A stretch of DNA of 64,000 bases from Bacteroidaceae bacterium. Its GTDB lineage: Bacteria > Bacteroidota > Bacteroidia > Bacteroidales > Bacteroidaceae. Position numbers and translations under genes: made by a program. Positions 54,612 to 63,149 of the stretch are shown piece after piece; the first letter of the stretch is position 1, and the number at the start of each line of letters is the position of its first letter. The notes below the pieces were generated by a model. The model did no database searches. It had not been told where the DNA came from and saw nothing but the letters and a program-made list of their open reading frames with translations. The stretch lies in NCBI GenBank assembly GCA_017529865.1, contig JAFXNA010000004.1:1-64000 (forward strand). The letters run 5' to 3'.

Positions 54612-57551
54612 TTAGAACAGGTCGCACATCATTTCGGTCTGGTCTTCCTCGATGTTCTCACCCCATCCGACAGCCTTGAATAGACGGCCAAGGATATTGG
54701 AGACGGTCACCTTCCAGTGGCCTTCCCAGTCTGGTGTGAACAGTTGGAGAAGACGGGGAGGAACGACATCGCCAGTGTAACCGATAGAGGTTATGCCGAA
54801 CGGGTTGTCGCACACCTTTATGTACTTCATCTTGTCGCCAGCGTGTATCGGCTCGTACGGAATCTTCATGAGTTCCTTGTCGTTCAAGATAAGGTAGTTC
54901 CAAACGGAAGCAGCCTTTCTACGCCAGTCGATTTTCTTCAATTCTTCCTTCGAGAAGTTAATCATCTCGGTGTACTCAGGCGGCTCTTCCTTGACACCTG
55001 ACGGGCAGGAAATGTCGAGGTAGGCATGGTCGAGAATCTTCTGCGTGTACTCGTCCTTGATTTCGACGACACGTTTACGCAGGGTTTCCCTATCCATCGT
55101 ATCCATCATGAGTTCCACCGTGTTCATCATACGCTCACGGGAGAACATCGTCGTAGAAGAACGCACGATTTCAAGACCAGTGATTGCGTAGTGCGGGTGG
55201 ATAACGAGGTCAGGTGTCTTCTTGTCAAGGTACACAATGTCTTCGTTGGATTCAGCCACGCAGATGTATTTCTTTTTAGCAGTCACAATCGTCTTGTAAA
55301 TGCATTTTTCACGTTTCAGGAACAGTTCGTTTGTACGATATCCCCAAGACGATGCGTAGCCAAGCATGTACTCATCCAGCTTCTCTTCGAGGATAGATGC
55401 GTCAAGCATACGGCAGAAGTCGGTAAGCCTGTAACGGTTGATTATTACACGGAACCTCTTGTTCGAAATCATGCCGTCCTTGTACATAATCTGCAGCTTT
55501 GAGAACTTGTACTTGCTACCCTTGATTTCCTGCGGTTCCCTGTTACTCGGCTTGTCATAGACATCAGGGCAGTATGTATGTGCCATGAGGGCAAAGTGCT
55601 TCTTGTAGGCCATCTCGTTGCCAGCGTCGAAGTCATCCTTGTGGATAATCTGGTGCCCGTCATAAACGACAACCTGAACCTTCTTTCCTTGGTTCTTGCT
55701 GAACTCCTCGTAGATGTCGTCAAACTTTGCGTAGAAGGAGTCGGTATCACCGTGGGACATTCTTCTTTGCAGGATGTCGCTCGTGATGTCGTAACCCCAT
55801 TCGGTAGCCTTTTCAACATCGTCGAAGTCCACGTTCGCCTCGTTCCAGAAAATCTCGCCGCAGTAGTCAGGGTTGATTTTAGGAGAGTAGCCGAACGTGT
55901 CGATGAATCGCTGGTCATGCGACAGGTCTTTATTGATGTATTCAGCAAGGTGCTTACAGGTGTACTTGATGAGCCTCTGGCCGTAACCAGTAATTGACGC
56001 AGCATTGTCGATATCGTAGAATGCGAAGAACGGAGTACCGAGCAATCCGTACAGGGAGTTGCCAAGCACCTTGTACACCTTCTGCATCATATCATAAATG
56101 TTCATCAGTTCTTCGTTACCGTCCTTTTCGGCCTGCTTCTTCTTAACCTTGAGTTCGGCACGACCGTTGAACAGCTTTCTCGTAACCTGAGGAACGATAC
56201 CTTCCACATCCTTTCGGTAGAACACCTGATATTGCCCGTTGTGCGTCCAAGGCGACCTGATGAGAACCTTTTTTTCCTCTTCGGTCAGCACGTAGTCGAT
56301 AGGCTTGATAACCTTTGTTTCGGGGCTGATGTTGAAGGTCATCATGATTGAAGGATAAAGGCTTCGGTAGTCGTACGACACCTCTATCTTGTAGAAACCT
56401 GGTACTGAATACACGAAGGCGCCAGGGTATTCCTCCTTTGCAGTAGGCCTGTAAACGGGGAACACCATGTTCTGCTTGTGAAGGTGGTTCAGGACGAAGC
56501 CCACCATCATCTTCTTGGATTCAAACACAGATGTAATCGGCACTCGTGCCTCCGCAGATGACATAAGCGCAAGGTCGAACATCTTTGTCTTTGTCTGGAT
56601 TTTTCTACAAAGGTCACCGTCTATCACGTTATAGTAGCCGAACAGCGACGGGTAAGTTTTCCACGACAGGTATCCATCAGGAAGAGGCACCTTTTTCTCG
56701 CCGACTTCCTTTTCGCCGATTGCGTCGAGTTTGTAGCTCGGCTCTTCGGAGAAGGTGTATTTCTTGTAAAGTGCGAGGAAGTCCATGACTTCCGTTCCAG
56801 CAATGTGGAGTTCACGCTTCTTTTCGTCGAAGTAAGCCCTTTCGCTTCCCTTAGGCATTCTCGACATAAGATTGATAGGAATTCCGAGCTTCTTTGCACG
56901 ACGGGTTGTGTACTCTGTATCGTACGAAAAGTTCCAACCCGAGAGGATATCTACATTGTGTTCTCGGATGTAGTTGAACGTGCCTGTAAGAAGTTCCTGC
57001 TCTGTCGCACACTTGATATAGGTGCAGTTGAGTTCCTTGTACTTTTCCAGAGTTTCCTCGTCGATATCGAGCGTACCGAACTGAACGGAATACTCTGCAA
57101 AGTTGAGGATAATCAAGTTAATCGGATATTCGGCCAACCAAGGGACAGGGAACCTACCCTCGGTTGACACTTCGATATCCATAAAGCAGAGGTTGATATC
57201 CTTGATGTTCGGGTGTTCGATATCATAGCCTTCATACTGCTGTTGCAGGAATCTGCATCGCGGGTCAATATCAATCTCGTTGAAGTGGTTCGTCGAACCC
57301 TGATACTGCCTCTTGATTTCCTTTTCTTCGTTGTGGGAAAGGTAGAATTCGTATACGTCGTTTCCGAAGATGTCCTTCATCCCGCACTCTACGGCCCCGA
57401 ATTCACCAAGGCGGTTCGTATAGGAACGGTGTCTGACTGGGAGTACATCGGTCGTACCGTCAACATACCACAGATACATCTTGTCGTTTGCCGTATCGTG
57501 GTATATGGTAGACCACATCTTCTTCTTTGGAAGTTCTTGCGTCTCGCTCAT
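54612..57551 (-). CDS. Family B DNA polymerase (T4 gp43-like)
   Basis: A 979-aa replicative polymerase. The 3'-5' exonuclease has motif I DIE (125-127), motif II SGWNFSYD (204-211) and motif III YNVID (307-311). The polymerase part has motif A DYRSLYPSIM (394-403), motif B KVYKVLGNSLYG (491-502) and motif C GDTDS (601-605). All catalytic acids are present, so both activities should work. The C-terminus ends TEMMCDLF, like the clamp-binding tip of T4 and RB69 polymerases, implying a phage sliding clamp outside this window. RB69 polymerase is about 900 residues, so this one carries some insertions. The start has only a weak ribosome-binding site. Confidence 0.97.
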   Translation of the reverse strand: MSETQELPKKKMWSTIYHDTANDKMYLWYVDGTTDVLPVRHRSYTNRLGEFGAVECGMKDIFGNDVYEFYLSHNEEKEIKRQYQGSTNHFNEIDIDPRCRFLQQQYEGYDIEHPNIKDINLCFMDIEVSTEGRFPVPWLAEYPINLIILNFAEYSVQFGTLDIDEETLEKYKELNCTYIKCATEQELLTGTFNYIREHNVDILSGWNFSYDTEYTTRRAKKLGIPINLMSRMPKGSERAYFDEKKRELHIAGTEVMDFLALYKKYTFSEEPSYKLDAIGEKEVGEKKVPLPDGYLSWKTYPSLFGYYNVIDGDLCRKIQTKTKMFDLALMSSAEARVPITSVFESKKMMVGFVLNHLHKQNMVFPVYRPTAKEEYPGAFVYSVPGFYKIEVSYDYRSLYPSIMMTFNISPETKVIKPIDYVLTEEEKKVLIRSPWTHNGQYQVFYRKDVEGIVPQVTRKLFNGRAELKVKKKQAEKDGNEELMNIYDMMQKVYKVLGNSLYGLLGTPFFAFYDIDNAASITGYGQRLIKYTCKHLAEYINKDLSHDQRFIDTFGYSPKINPDYCGEIFWNEANVDFDDVEKATEWGYDITSDILQRRMSHGDTDSFYAKFDDIYEEFSKNQGKKVQVVVYDGHQIIHKDDFDAGNEMAYKKHFALMAHTYCPDVYDKPSNREPQEIKGSKYKFSKLQIMYKDGMISNKRFRVIINRYRLTDFCRMLDASILEEKLDEYMLGYASSWGYRTNELFLKREKCIYKTIVTAKKKYICVAESNEDIVYLDKKTPDLVIHPHYAITGLEIVRSSTTMFSRERMMNTVELMMDTMDRETLRKRVVEIKDEYTQKILDHAYLDISCPSGVKEEPPEYTEMINFSKEELKKIDWRRKAASVWNYLILNDKELMKIPYEPIHAGDKMKYIKVCDNPFGITSIGYTGDVVPPRLLQLFTPDWEGHWKVTVSNILGRLFKAVGWGENIEEDQTEMMCDLF

Positions 57552-57563
57552 GCTGCAACCACA

Positions 57564-57815
57564 CTATCTCTTGTTGGCGTTTACCTTAAGCTTGCTTTCG
57601 GTATCTGGGTCGAAGAAACCAGTCTTGCTGTCGTAGAAAACCTTTGTCGGAATTTTCACGTCTGGGGCGAACACTAGGTGCACATCCATCCCGTTTGTGC
57701 ACCTGTATGTGACAGATTGTCCGTTCGCAACAAGGATTGAACACTTGGTATCGTAAGTCTGTTTCGAAAAAGCGAACGCAGCCAGTACCGCAATAATAAG
57801 CAACATTTTCCTCAT
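57564..57815 (-). CDS. Exported protein, 83 aa
   Basis: A signal peptide is clear (MRKMLLIIAVLAAFAFSKQT), with likely cleavage near AFS or FSK. The mature part of about 65 residues has two Cys (TKCSIL, YRCTNG) that could form a disulfide, and is beta-rich (QSVTYRCTNGMDVHLVFAPD). No family recognised. Preceded by an ACGAGG site. Confidence 0.74.
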   Translation of the reverse strand: MRKMLLIIAVLAAFAFSKQTYDTKCSILVANGQSVTYRCTNGMDVHLVFAPDVKIPTKVFYDSKTGFFDPDTESKLKVNANKR

Positions 57816-57868
57816 AATAGCCTCGTTTTAATTAACTATATTATGAACAAGCTAACTATATCACTGTA

Positions 57869-57896
57869 AATATACATTCTTCCCATGAAAAGTCAA
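57869..57896 (-). promoter_or_regulatory. Sigma70-like promoter fused to a stop codon
   Basis: TTGACT (57891-57896), 16-bp spacer, TATATT (57869-57874), driving the exported protein and perhaps DNA polymerase. The TGA inside the -35 is the stop of the VWA gene. Confidence 0.78.
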
Positions 57897-59281
57897 GGGT
57901 CCTTTTTTATGCAGCTCATAATCTCCTTGCATCTCATAATCCTTCTTCGTGGAACCCACCGAGGAGGGTTGCTCCCGTCAGCCGTGCAAATCCACAGCAT
58001 GTTGTCAACGGGGATTTCCCTCGGTTTCGGTATCTCGTCGAAAATCATGTCCGAAAAGATGATTATGCCCGAATACTTCCTCACAAGTTTATTATCCCTG
58101 AGCATATCAAACACGCACTGCGGGTTGGTCCCGCCACGTCCAGTCACATCAAAGCTCTTGCGTGAACCTCCAGGCTTGAACGTCATCGGGAGGGTGCACT
58201 TGCAGTCCCACCACGAGAAATCTATCTGGCTCCCCGTGGCAATCTTGGCTATCAGGCAGGCTGCTGCGGAAAGGTCTTCGTCAGACATCGAACCAGACGA
58301 GTCTGCGGCAAGGAGAAGCTTGCAATCATATACTGAACGCTGACCTGGGAACAGCAGGTTGTATCGCCTGTTCTGCCTCATTCTAGTCGATTCCGTACGC
58401 TGCGAGACTACCGTGCCTATGAACGAACGGATTATACGCCTGTGGTCAACGGGAGGCTTCTGTGCGGCGAGTATCTTCATCAGGATGTCACCAGCGCCAA
58501 GGCCCCAGCTAGTCCCGTCGAAACCACCGTTTTCCTCCAGATGCTTCGTCTCCATCGCAATGTCGCTAGCAACGGTCTCGTTCGGTGTCCAGTTGTCGGA
58601 ACGGGTTCCGTCACAGAAGTATTCTTCAAGGGCTTCCTGCGGAGTTCCTGGACCGTCGTTACCCTCACCTTCTCCACCTAATGTTTCGGACTGGTCTGAA
58701 TCATCTGGGCCGCCCCAATCGGAATTGTTTGCAGACCGTTCCTCCTGGGATTTTCCACTCACCGAGTGGAAAAAGTCGCCATCATCGGAATTGTTGGCCG
58801 CCCGTTCCATCCACATCGCCACCTTCTCGTGGTAATCGCAGTCGCCGTCCCATTCCTTTCCAGTCTCGTTCTTGTACAGAACCTTGCCCTGTTCGTAGTA
58901 AGTGTTCGCCTTGCTCTTATCGAGAGCGTCAGGGAAAGATGTTCCTGTCAGGGTAAGACACCCCCTCGCCATGGCGTAGCAGATGATGTCGCTGGAAAGG
59001 AGATTGAACTTGTTGTCAACGGCACGCTTGGTGACATGGTGCAAAGCGATGCGGGAAGCCTCTATGTATAGAATTTTCGCAAGGTCGCTCATGTCCATCA
59101 TATCCACCCAACGGCTGTTCGCAACCAGATAAAGCTGGCCGGGCATGTGGGCATCAAGCATCAGCGTCTGTGTTCTGTCGTCCTCGATTAGCGGCTGTGC
59201 CATGTTTATGTAGCACAGGGCAGGAGCGTTCACCGACCCCAACAGCATCTTAGCCTGTTCTATCTTGTATAACGCGGACAT
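57893..59281 (-). CDS. VWA-domain protein (DUF2201/CobT-like)
   Basis: A 462-aa partner of the MoxR ATPase gene directly upstream. The C-terminal VWA domain has an intact MIDAS: DSSGS (327-331), Thr385 in GRGGTNP and Asp411 in FSDM. The front domain (about 65-110: YIEASRIALHHVTKRAVDNK, SSDIICYAM) matches the peptidase-like part of DUF2201 proteins, but the HExxH is IEASR, so both His are lost; it is a pseudo-peptidase. Between them is an acidic, Gly/Ser-rich linker (about 163-225). MoxR-VWA pairs act as ATP-driven remodelling or metal-loading machines (RavA-ViaA, CobS-CobT). Start overlaps the ATPase stop as TGATG, so the two are made together. Confidence 0.88.
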   Translation of the reverse strand: MSALYKIEQAKMLLGSVNAPALCYINMAQPLIEDDRTQTLMLDAHMPGQLYLVANSRWVDMMDMSDLAKILYIEASRIALHHVTKRAVDNKFNLLSSDIICYAMARGCLTLTGTSFPDALDKSKANTYYEQGKVLYKNETGKEWDGDCDYHEKVAMWMERAANNSDDGDFFHSVSGKSQEERSANNSDWGGPDDSDQSETLGGEGEGNDGPGTPQEALEEYFCDGTRSDNWTPNETVASDIAMETKHLEENGGFDGTSWGLGAGDILMKILAAQKPPVDHRRIIRSFIGTVVSQRTESTRMRQNRRYNLLFPGQRSVYDCKLLLAADSSGSMSDEDLSAAACLIAKIATGSQIDFSWWDCKCTLPMTFKPGGSRKSFDVTGRGGTNPQCVFDMLRDNKLVRKYSGIIIFSDMIFDEIPKPREIPVDNMLWICTADGSNPPRWVPRRRIMRCKEIMSCIKKDP

Positions 59282-60417
59282 CAGTTGACCTGGTTGAATT
59301 CACTAAAGCTGGCTTTGAGGGCGGCCTTCTTCTGTTCCCCGACATGTTCACGAAGGACGGATAGCCAGTTCTTCTTGTTCTCGGAAATCTGGAACACAAG
59401 GTCTATCAGGTGGAAGTTGTACATCTGGGCCCGTATCTCTGGGGGTACGGCAAAGTAGAAATACCAGAAGTTCAGGGACATCGTCTTAGACTGCTTTGCG
59501 TTCTCGTATGCGTTAGAAATCTTTGTGATAACAGCGTCGCTCAACTGTGTCAACTGCGGAACGCTCATAGCGTCGATGATGCCCTTGTACGCCATCCAGT
59601 CGCTTTCATTCGCTTTCAGAACCATGTCGGCATCGAGGGTGTTGCCGTTCTTTCTGAACCATTCTGTGAACACCTTGGCCATATCGGGACCAAGCGTTGA
59701 CGTGGCATCTATCAGCAAGGTTTCCATGCCGCCAGGGACAGGATTTCCGTTCGCATTGACATAATCGCCGCCTTTATACGCATTGTCGAAAAGACGGGCG
59801 AAGTTTTCCCAGGAACGCGGGTTCGCCGTGTTCTCGTCCTCGGAGTCAACCTCGGTGTCATCCACATACAAAGCGTTGTTGTGGGAAGCGATGAAGCGCC
59901 TGACGATAGGGTTGATACCAGCGCTTTCCGCCCACTTGTCCCAATACTTCGCATCTACTTCGACGTGATAGCGTGCGAAACGGGTGAAGAGGGCCCTGTT
60001 AAGAGGCATGACCTGGTTGGAGTCCACGTTCGACGGGTTGATAGCGAGGACGACACGGGAACCTTCGGGAAGGGTGAACCCGTTGAACGACTGTTCTGGA
60101 GAACACAGCTTCATGAGGGCTGCGATGATTTCGCCCTTCGCCCTGTTTATTTCGTCGATGAACACTAGGGTCGGTTCTGTCGTGTCCATCCAGTCTGGTT
60201 TCGTATGGTGGTGGACATGGTTCTCGATTTCCAACAATCCGATAAGGTCACCAGAGTCGCCAGACTGCGAACAGTCGAGGATAACAAGCCGCAGGCCGAG
60301 TATCTTTGCTAGCGAACGGCAGAACTGGGTCTTTCCGATGCCAGGGGGTCCGATAAGCAAAGCGGGGGTCTTACACCATAAACGAGTAATTCTCTTCTCA
60401 ATAACGCCAAACTGCAT
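59281..60417 (-). CDS. MoxR-family AAA+ ATPase
   Basis: A 378-aa AAA+ ATPase. Walker A is GPPGIGKT (23-30), Walker B LVFIDEIN (84-91), followed by AKGEIIAALMKLCSPEQSFN and RVVLAINPSNVDSNQVMPLN (sensor 1) and ALFTRFARYHVEV (arginine finger region). This is a full MoxR core. Its stop overlaps the start of the VWA gene (TGATG), typical of co-produced pairs. Preceded by an AAGGATATTTGA site. Confidence 0.93.
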   Translation of the reverse strand: MQFGVIEKRITRLWCKTPALLIGPPGIGKTQFCRSLAKILGLRLVILDCSQSGDSGDLIGLLEIENHVHHHTKPDWMDTTEPTLVFIDEINRAKGEIIAALMKLCSPEQSFNGFTLPEGSRVVLAINPSNVDSNQVMPLNRALFTRFARYHVEVDAKYWDKWAESAGINPIVRRFIASHNNALYVDDTEVDSEDENTANPRSWENFARLFDNAYKGGDYVNANGNPVPGGMETLLIDATSTLGPDMAKVFTEWFRKNGNTLDADMVLKANESDWMAYKGIIDAMSVPQLTQLSDAVITKISNAYENAKQSKTMSLNFWYFYFAVPPEIRAQMYNFHLIDLVFQISENKKNWLSVLREHVGEQKKAALKASFSEFNQVN

Positions 60418-60454
60418 TCAAATATCCTTGACGGCAAGGTTTCCGCCGCCATCA

Positions 60455-61339
60455 CTAAATTATCTTATTTTTAGAAGGTTCCGACACGGGTTCAATCATA
60501 TAAGGTGTAACGTACACTCCAAATACGGACGGCCTGACGTAATACCTCTTGTCGATTAGAATTGGCTGGTCCGAACCGTGCTTGCACCATGTGATGTAAC
60601 TTGATTGAATCAGGTGCTGCGTGAACAGGAAGAACTTCACCCCGCTGAAATAGGTCGCGAGAACATATGTCAGGACAGTCTGGTCGAGCCTAGCGGAAGA
60701 GCAGTCAACTGCGGTAAGTTTCAGGAAAGACCAGGTGATGTCGTCGATGATGTTAACAATCTTCACATTCCTGCGGATGATTACACCCGACTGGAACAGG
60801 ACAGCCTTGTTGAACGATGTCTTGGCGAACAGTTTCATCTGTGCGTTGACATCCTCTGCCGAAAGTCCACGGGCCCTCTGCCACGCATGGAGTTCGTCAT
60901 AGACGCTCGTCCTGTACGGGTGTATGGAAATCCCTATGTCTGAACTGGAGTTGACGAAGTCTTCGTACAGCTTGTCAAGCGGCTTCTTAATCAGCATGCT
61001 TGCATCGATGTATATGGAAACGTTCGTGTCGGCAAACTCGAAAGGATGGTATCGGACATAGTTCAAAATCCCGATGACATCATTGATTCCGTCAAGGCAT
61101 TGGTATTCCGATATGTGGTGGACATCCCAGGTCTTGCTCTTTAGCTTCCTGTTGTCCGTTATCAGCAGGTAATGTACGTCGCCCTTCGCGTTCTTGACTT
61201 CCCTTACGGGTTCATAGTTGTCCAGGATACACTCGATGACAGTGTACTTGTACACTTTGCGGGGAGGCTTTGTTTCCTTGGCAGGCTCACTGCTTTGTGG
61301 TGTGTCTGCGGAACCTGTCAGACGCCTCAGAAGCGACAT
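60455..61339 (-). CDS. DUF616-like glycosyltransferase
   Basis: A protein of about 294 aa. Seen: YKYTVIECILDNYEPVREVK, then VHYLLITDNRKLKSKTWDVH, VRYHPFEFADTNVSIYIDAS and GISIHPYRTSVYDELHAWQR, the pattern of DUF616 (a hidden GT-A-type glycosyltransferase group, e.g. TOD1). It may transfer sugars to the phage or host surface or to modified DNA. The start is unclear: ATGs at 61339, 61354 and 61381 all overlap the upstream glycosyltransferase gene. Confidence 0.75.
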   Translation of the reverse strand: MSLLRRLTGSADTPQSSEPAKETKPPRKVYKYTVIECILDNYEPVREVKNAKGDVHYLLITDNRKLKSKTWDVHHISEYQCLDGINDVIGILNYVRYHPFEFADTNVSIYIDASMLIKKPLDKLYEDFVNSSSDIGISIHPYRTSVYDELHAWQRARGLSAEDVNAQMKLFAKTSFNKAVLFQSGVIIRRNVKIVNIIDDITWSFLKLTAVDCSSARLDQTVLTYVLATYFSGVKFFLFTQHLIQSSYITWCKHGSDQPILIDKRYYVRPSVFGVYVTPYMIEPVSEPSKNKII

Positions 61340-62063
61340 TAATCCATTTGCCATCTGCGAGAAGACCCTTAACTGTTTCAATCATGTTGTCGTAGGAGGA
61401 ATAGACGACGGAATCGCCTGCATAGTTGTCGTTCTTCGACGGTTCGCTGACGATGCACTTCCCGTTGATTAGCGGGTAGAACATCCTGACGATTTCCTGG
61501 CACTGGTACTGCGGGAATGCGTGGATGTTCAGGATAATCTTCGAGTGGGCAATCAGGTAGTCGAGAGCAGGGCCAGTAACGCCCGTCGCTGTGATGATGG
61601 CCCATTCACGGTGGGCGGCACGCATCGAGCCTATAAGCTTGTTCCTTCTGGGGGTTTCCTCGCCGTAGAACAGGACATCGTACAGCATATCCTCTGGCTT
61701 AACCTTCTCTATTGTCTTCAGACTTTCTACCCACTTAATCGGGTGGTAGCTCGCCCTGTAACCGAGGGTATCCGAGAAGAACTTGATGTTCTCCAAGTTG
61801 TAGTCCCATATTTCGTCGGCACGTGAGAACCACCCCCTTGTGTTTGCGTTCACCCAAGGGCTTCCAACATAGAGTTGTTCGAGGTTGTATACGATTAGCT
61901 TGTAGTCAGGATGCTTTTCTTTGAGTTTAAGGGCTTCTGAGCAGGGCATCACGTTGTAACCGAGCACGACAATTACTTTCTCGTACTTCGGCTTGTCGCA
62001 CAGCTCCTTCAACATAGCCTTAACCTGTTTGAACACGAACGGGTGCGGGTCAATGATAATCAT
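61287..62063 (-). CDS. Glycosyltransferase-like protein (GT-B type)
   Basis: A 258-aa protein. Seen: MIIIDPHPFVFKQVKAMLKE, then VLFYGEETPRRNKLIGSMRA and SKIILNIHAFPQYQCQEIVR with CIVSEPSKNDNYAGDSVVYS. The middle and end resemble the acceptor/donor core of GT1-like glycosyltransferases seen in large phages (FYG....RR..., K(I/L)xLNxH, xVSE). It overlaps the DUF616-like gene by about 50 bp, so both are probably one two-enzyme module. A promoter lies at 62101-62129. Confidence 0.72.
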   Translation of the reverse strand: MIIIDPHPFVFKQVKAMLKELCDKPKYEKVIVVLGYNVMPCSEALKLKEKHPDYKLIVYNLEQLYVGSPWVNANTRGWFSRADEIWDYNLENIKFFSDTLGYRASYHPIKWVESLKTIEKVKPEDMLYDVLFYGEETPRRNKLIGSMRAAHREWAIITATGVTGPALDYLIAHSKIILNIHAFPQYQCQEIVRMFYPLINGKCIVSEPSKNDNYAGDSVVYSSYDNMIETVKGLLADGKWINVASEASDRFRRHTTKQ

Positions 62064-62100
62064 AAATCAAATCCAGTTAAAAATGCACGTAATCATCAAA

Positions 62101-62129
62101 AATATAGCCATTCTTTCCAAATTTGGCAA
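62101..62129 (-). promoter_or_regulatory. Sigma70-like promoter
   Basis: TTGCCA (62124-62129), 17-bp spacer, TATATT (62101-62106), driving the glycosyltransferase pair and probably the MoxR-VWA genes after it. Confidence 0.78.
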
Positions 62130-62135
62130 GACATC

Positions 62136-62309
62136 CTACCATTCTTCCTTCGGCATACCCTGAAATGGGCTTGCCTCCGCACTGATGTCTGGGTTGTAAC
62201 ACTCCGCGCTGATGGCCGGGTCGTGACACTCGGCTTGGAACACGGGGTTGTGACCTTCGGTCTTGAAAACTGATTTCAATTTGGGTTCGTTTGTTTCGTA
62301 AGGAAGCAT
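62136..62309 (-). CDS. Small tandem-repeat protein, 57 aa
   Basis: A 57-codon frame starting MLPYETNEPKLKSVFKTEGH with AAGGGAAAATT upstream. It contains a 9-residue repeat: TEGHNPVFQ, AECHDPAIS, AECYNPDIS, then AEASPFQGM (consensus AECxNPxIS). The DNA repeats with the same 27-bp period. Expression is likely but unproven. The promoter would be shared with, and divergent to, that at 62319-62347. Function unknown. Confidence 0.58.
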   Translation of the reverse strand: MLPYETNEPKLKSVFKTEGHNPVFQAECHDPAISAECYNPDISAEASPFQGMPKEEW

Positions 62310-62318
62310 AATTTTCCC

Positions 62319-62347
62319 TTGACAAAATTGCATTAATAAAATATATT
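62319..62347 (+). promoter_or_regulatory. Sigma70-like promoter
   Basis: TTGACA (62319-62324), 17-bp spacer, TATATT (62342-62347), driving the final plus-strand block. Confidence 0.87.
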
Positions 62348-62384
62348 TATATCCACCTACAATCCAACAAAAACGGAGTTTCCG

Positions 62385-63149
62385 ATGTGCTCGCTTGAAA
62401 ATGCTATTGAAACAATGGAAAAGAGCGTCCTTGTTTCCCACGAAGTGTTTAAATTCCTGATTGACGAATACCGTAAGGCCCATACCGAGGACGCTGTAAC
62501 CGTCCTTCTCGACGAGCAGGACATCGGTGTGGCCACCGAAGGAGAAATAATCACACTGCTGAAAAGCCACCGATACGACCAGGAAGAGATGGAAAAGCTC
62601 AAGAAGAGAAACAACGACTTGAAGGAGCACATCCTCGCTTTGCAGGGGTCCGCTAACGCCTTCCAGGTGAGCAGGTGCGAATCGTGCCAGGAATCGCAGA
62701 GGGCCGACAAGGAGCTGGAAAAGTTGAACGAAATGGTGGATAAGTACAACGAGCTCGCACACAAGTACAATGCGCTCGAATCCACGGTGCTCTCCCAAAT
62801 CAAAGTGCATCACTTCCCCGAAGAAATCCCGAGCATTCCGAAAGACGATACCTGTGTCAGCCTCTACTTGTTTGCGGAAAACGAAAGCGACGAGCCGCCA
62901 AGCAAACTGAACGACCGCAGCCTCTGGTATCAGTTCGAAATCGACAATGCTTTCAGTAAGGGTAACAAACCCTGCTATTTCATTTACGCAAGCGACGTGA
63001 TAGAGGCAATCAACAAGTCGGTCAACTTGAGACGCATTGCGGGACTCGACAAGTTCAGTAAAATCAGTTACTGCCCGTCATGCGGGGCCCCAATTCCTAC
63101 ACCAGAACCGTGCAAGACCTACGACGATGTTGTAAAGAGAGATGGCTAA
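62385..63149 (+). CDS. Coiled-coil protein with C-terminal zinc ribbon, 254 aa
   Basis: Starts MCSLENAIETMEKSVLVSHE after CGGAG. Residues about 60-140 are charged helix (EEMEKLKKRNNDLKEHILAL, ADKELEKLNEMVDKYNELAH), interrupted by SRCESCQES. The C-terminal part has KISYCPSCGAPIPTPEPC, a zinc ribbon. Function unknown; the histidine phosphatase gene follows with no gap. Confidence 0.76.
   Translation: MCSLENAIETMEKSVLVSHEVFKFLIDEYRKAHTEDAVTVLLDEQDIGVATEGEIITLLKSHRYDQEEMEKLKKRNNDLKEHILALQGSANAFQVSRCESCQESQRADKELEKLNEMVDKYNELAHKYNALESTVLSQIKVHHFPEEIPSIPKDDTCVSLYLFAENESDEPPSKLNDRSLWYQFEIDNAFSKGNKPCYFIYASDVIEAINKSVNLRRIAGLDKFSKISYCPSCGAPIPTPEPCKTYDDVVKRDG

Noticed and set aside
62136-62813. 225-aa minus-strand frame over the coiled-coil gene
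   Set aside because: Most of it is antisense to the plus-strand gene at 62385; only its last 57 codons, with their own start site, are kept.
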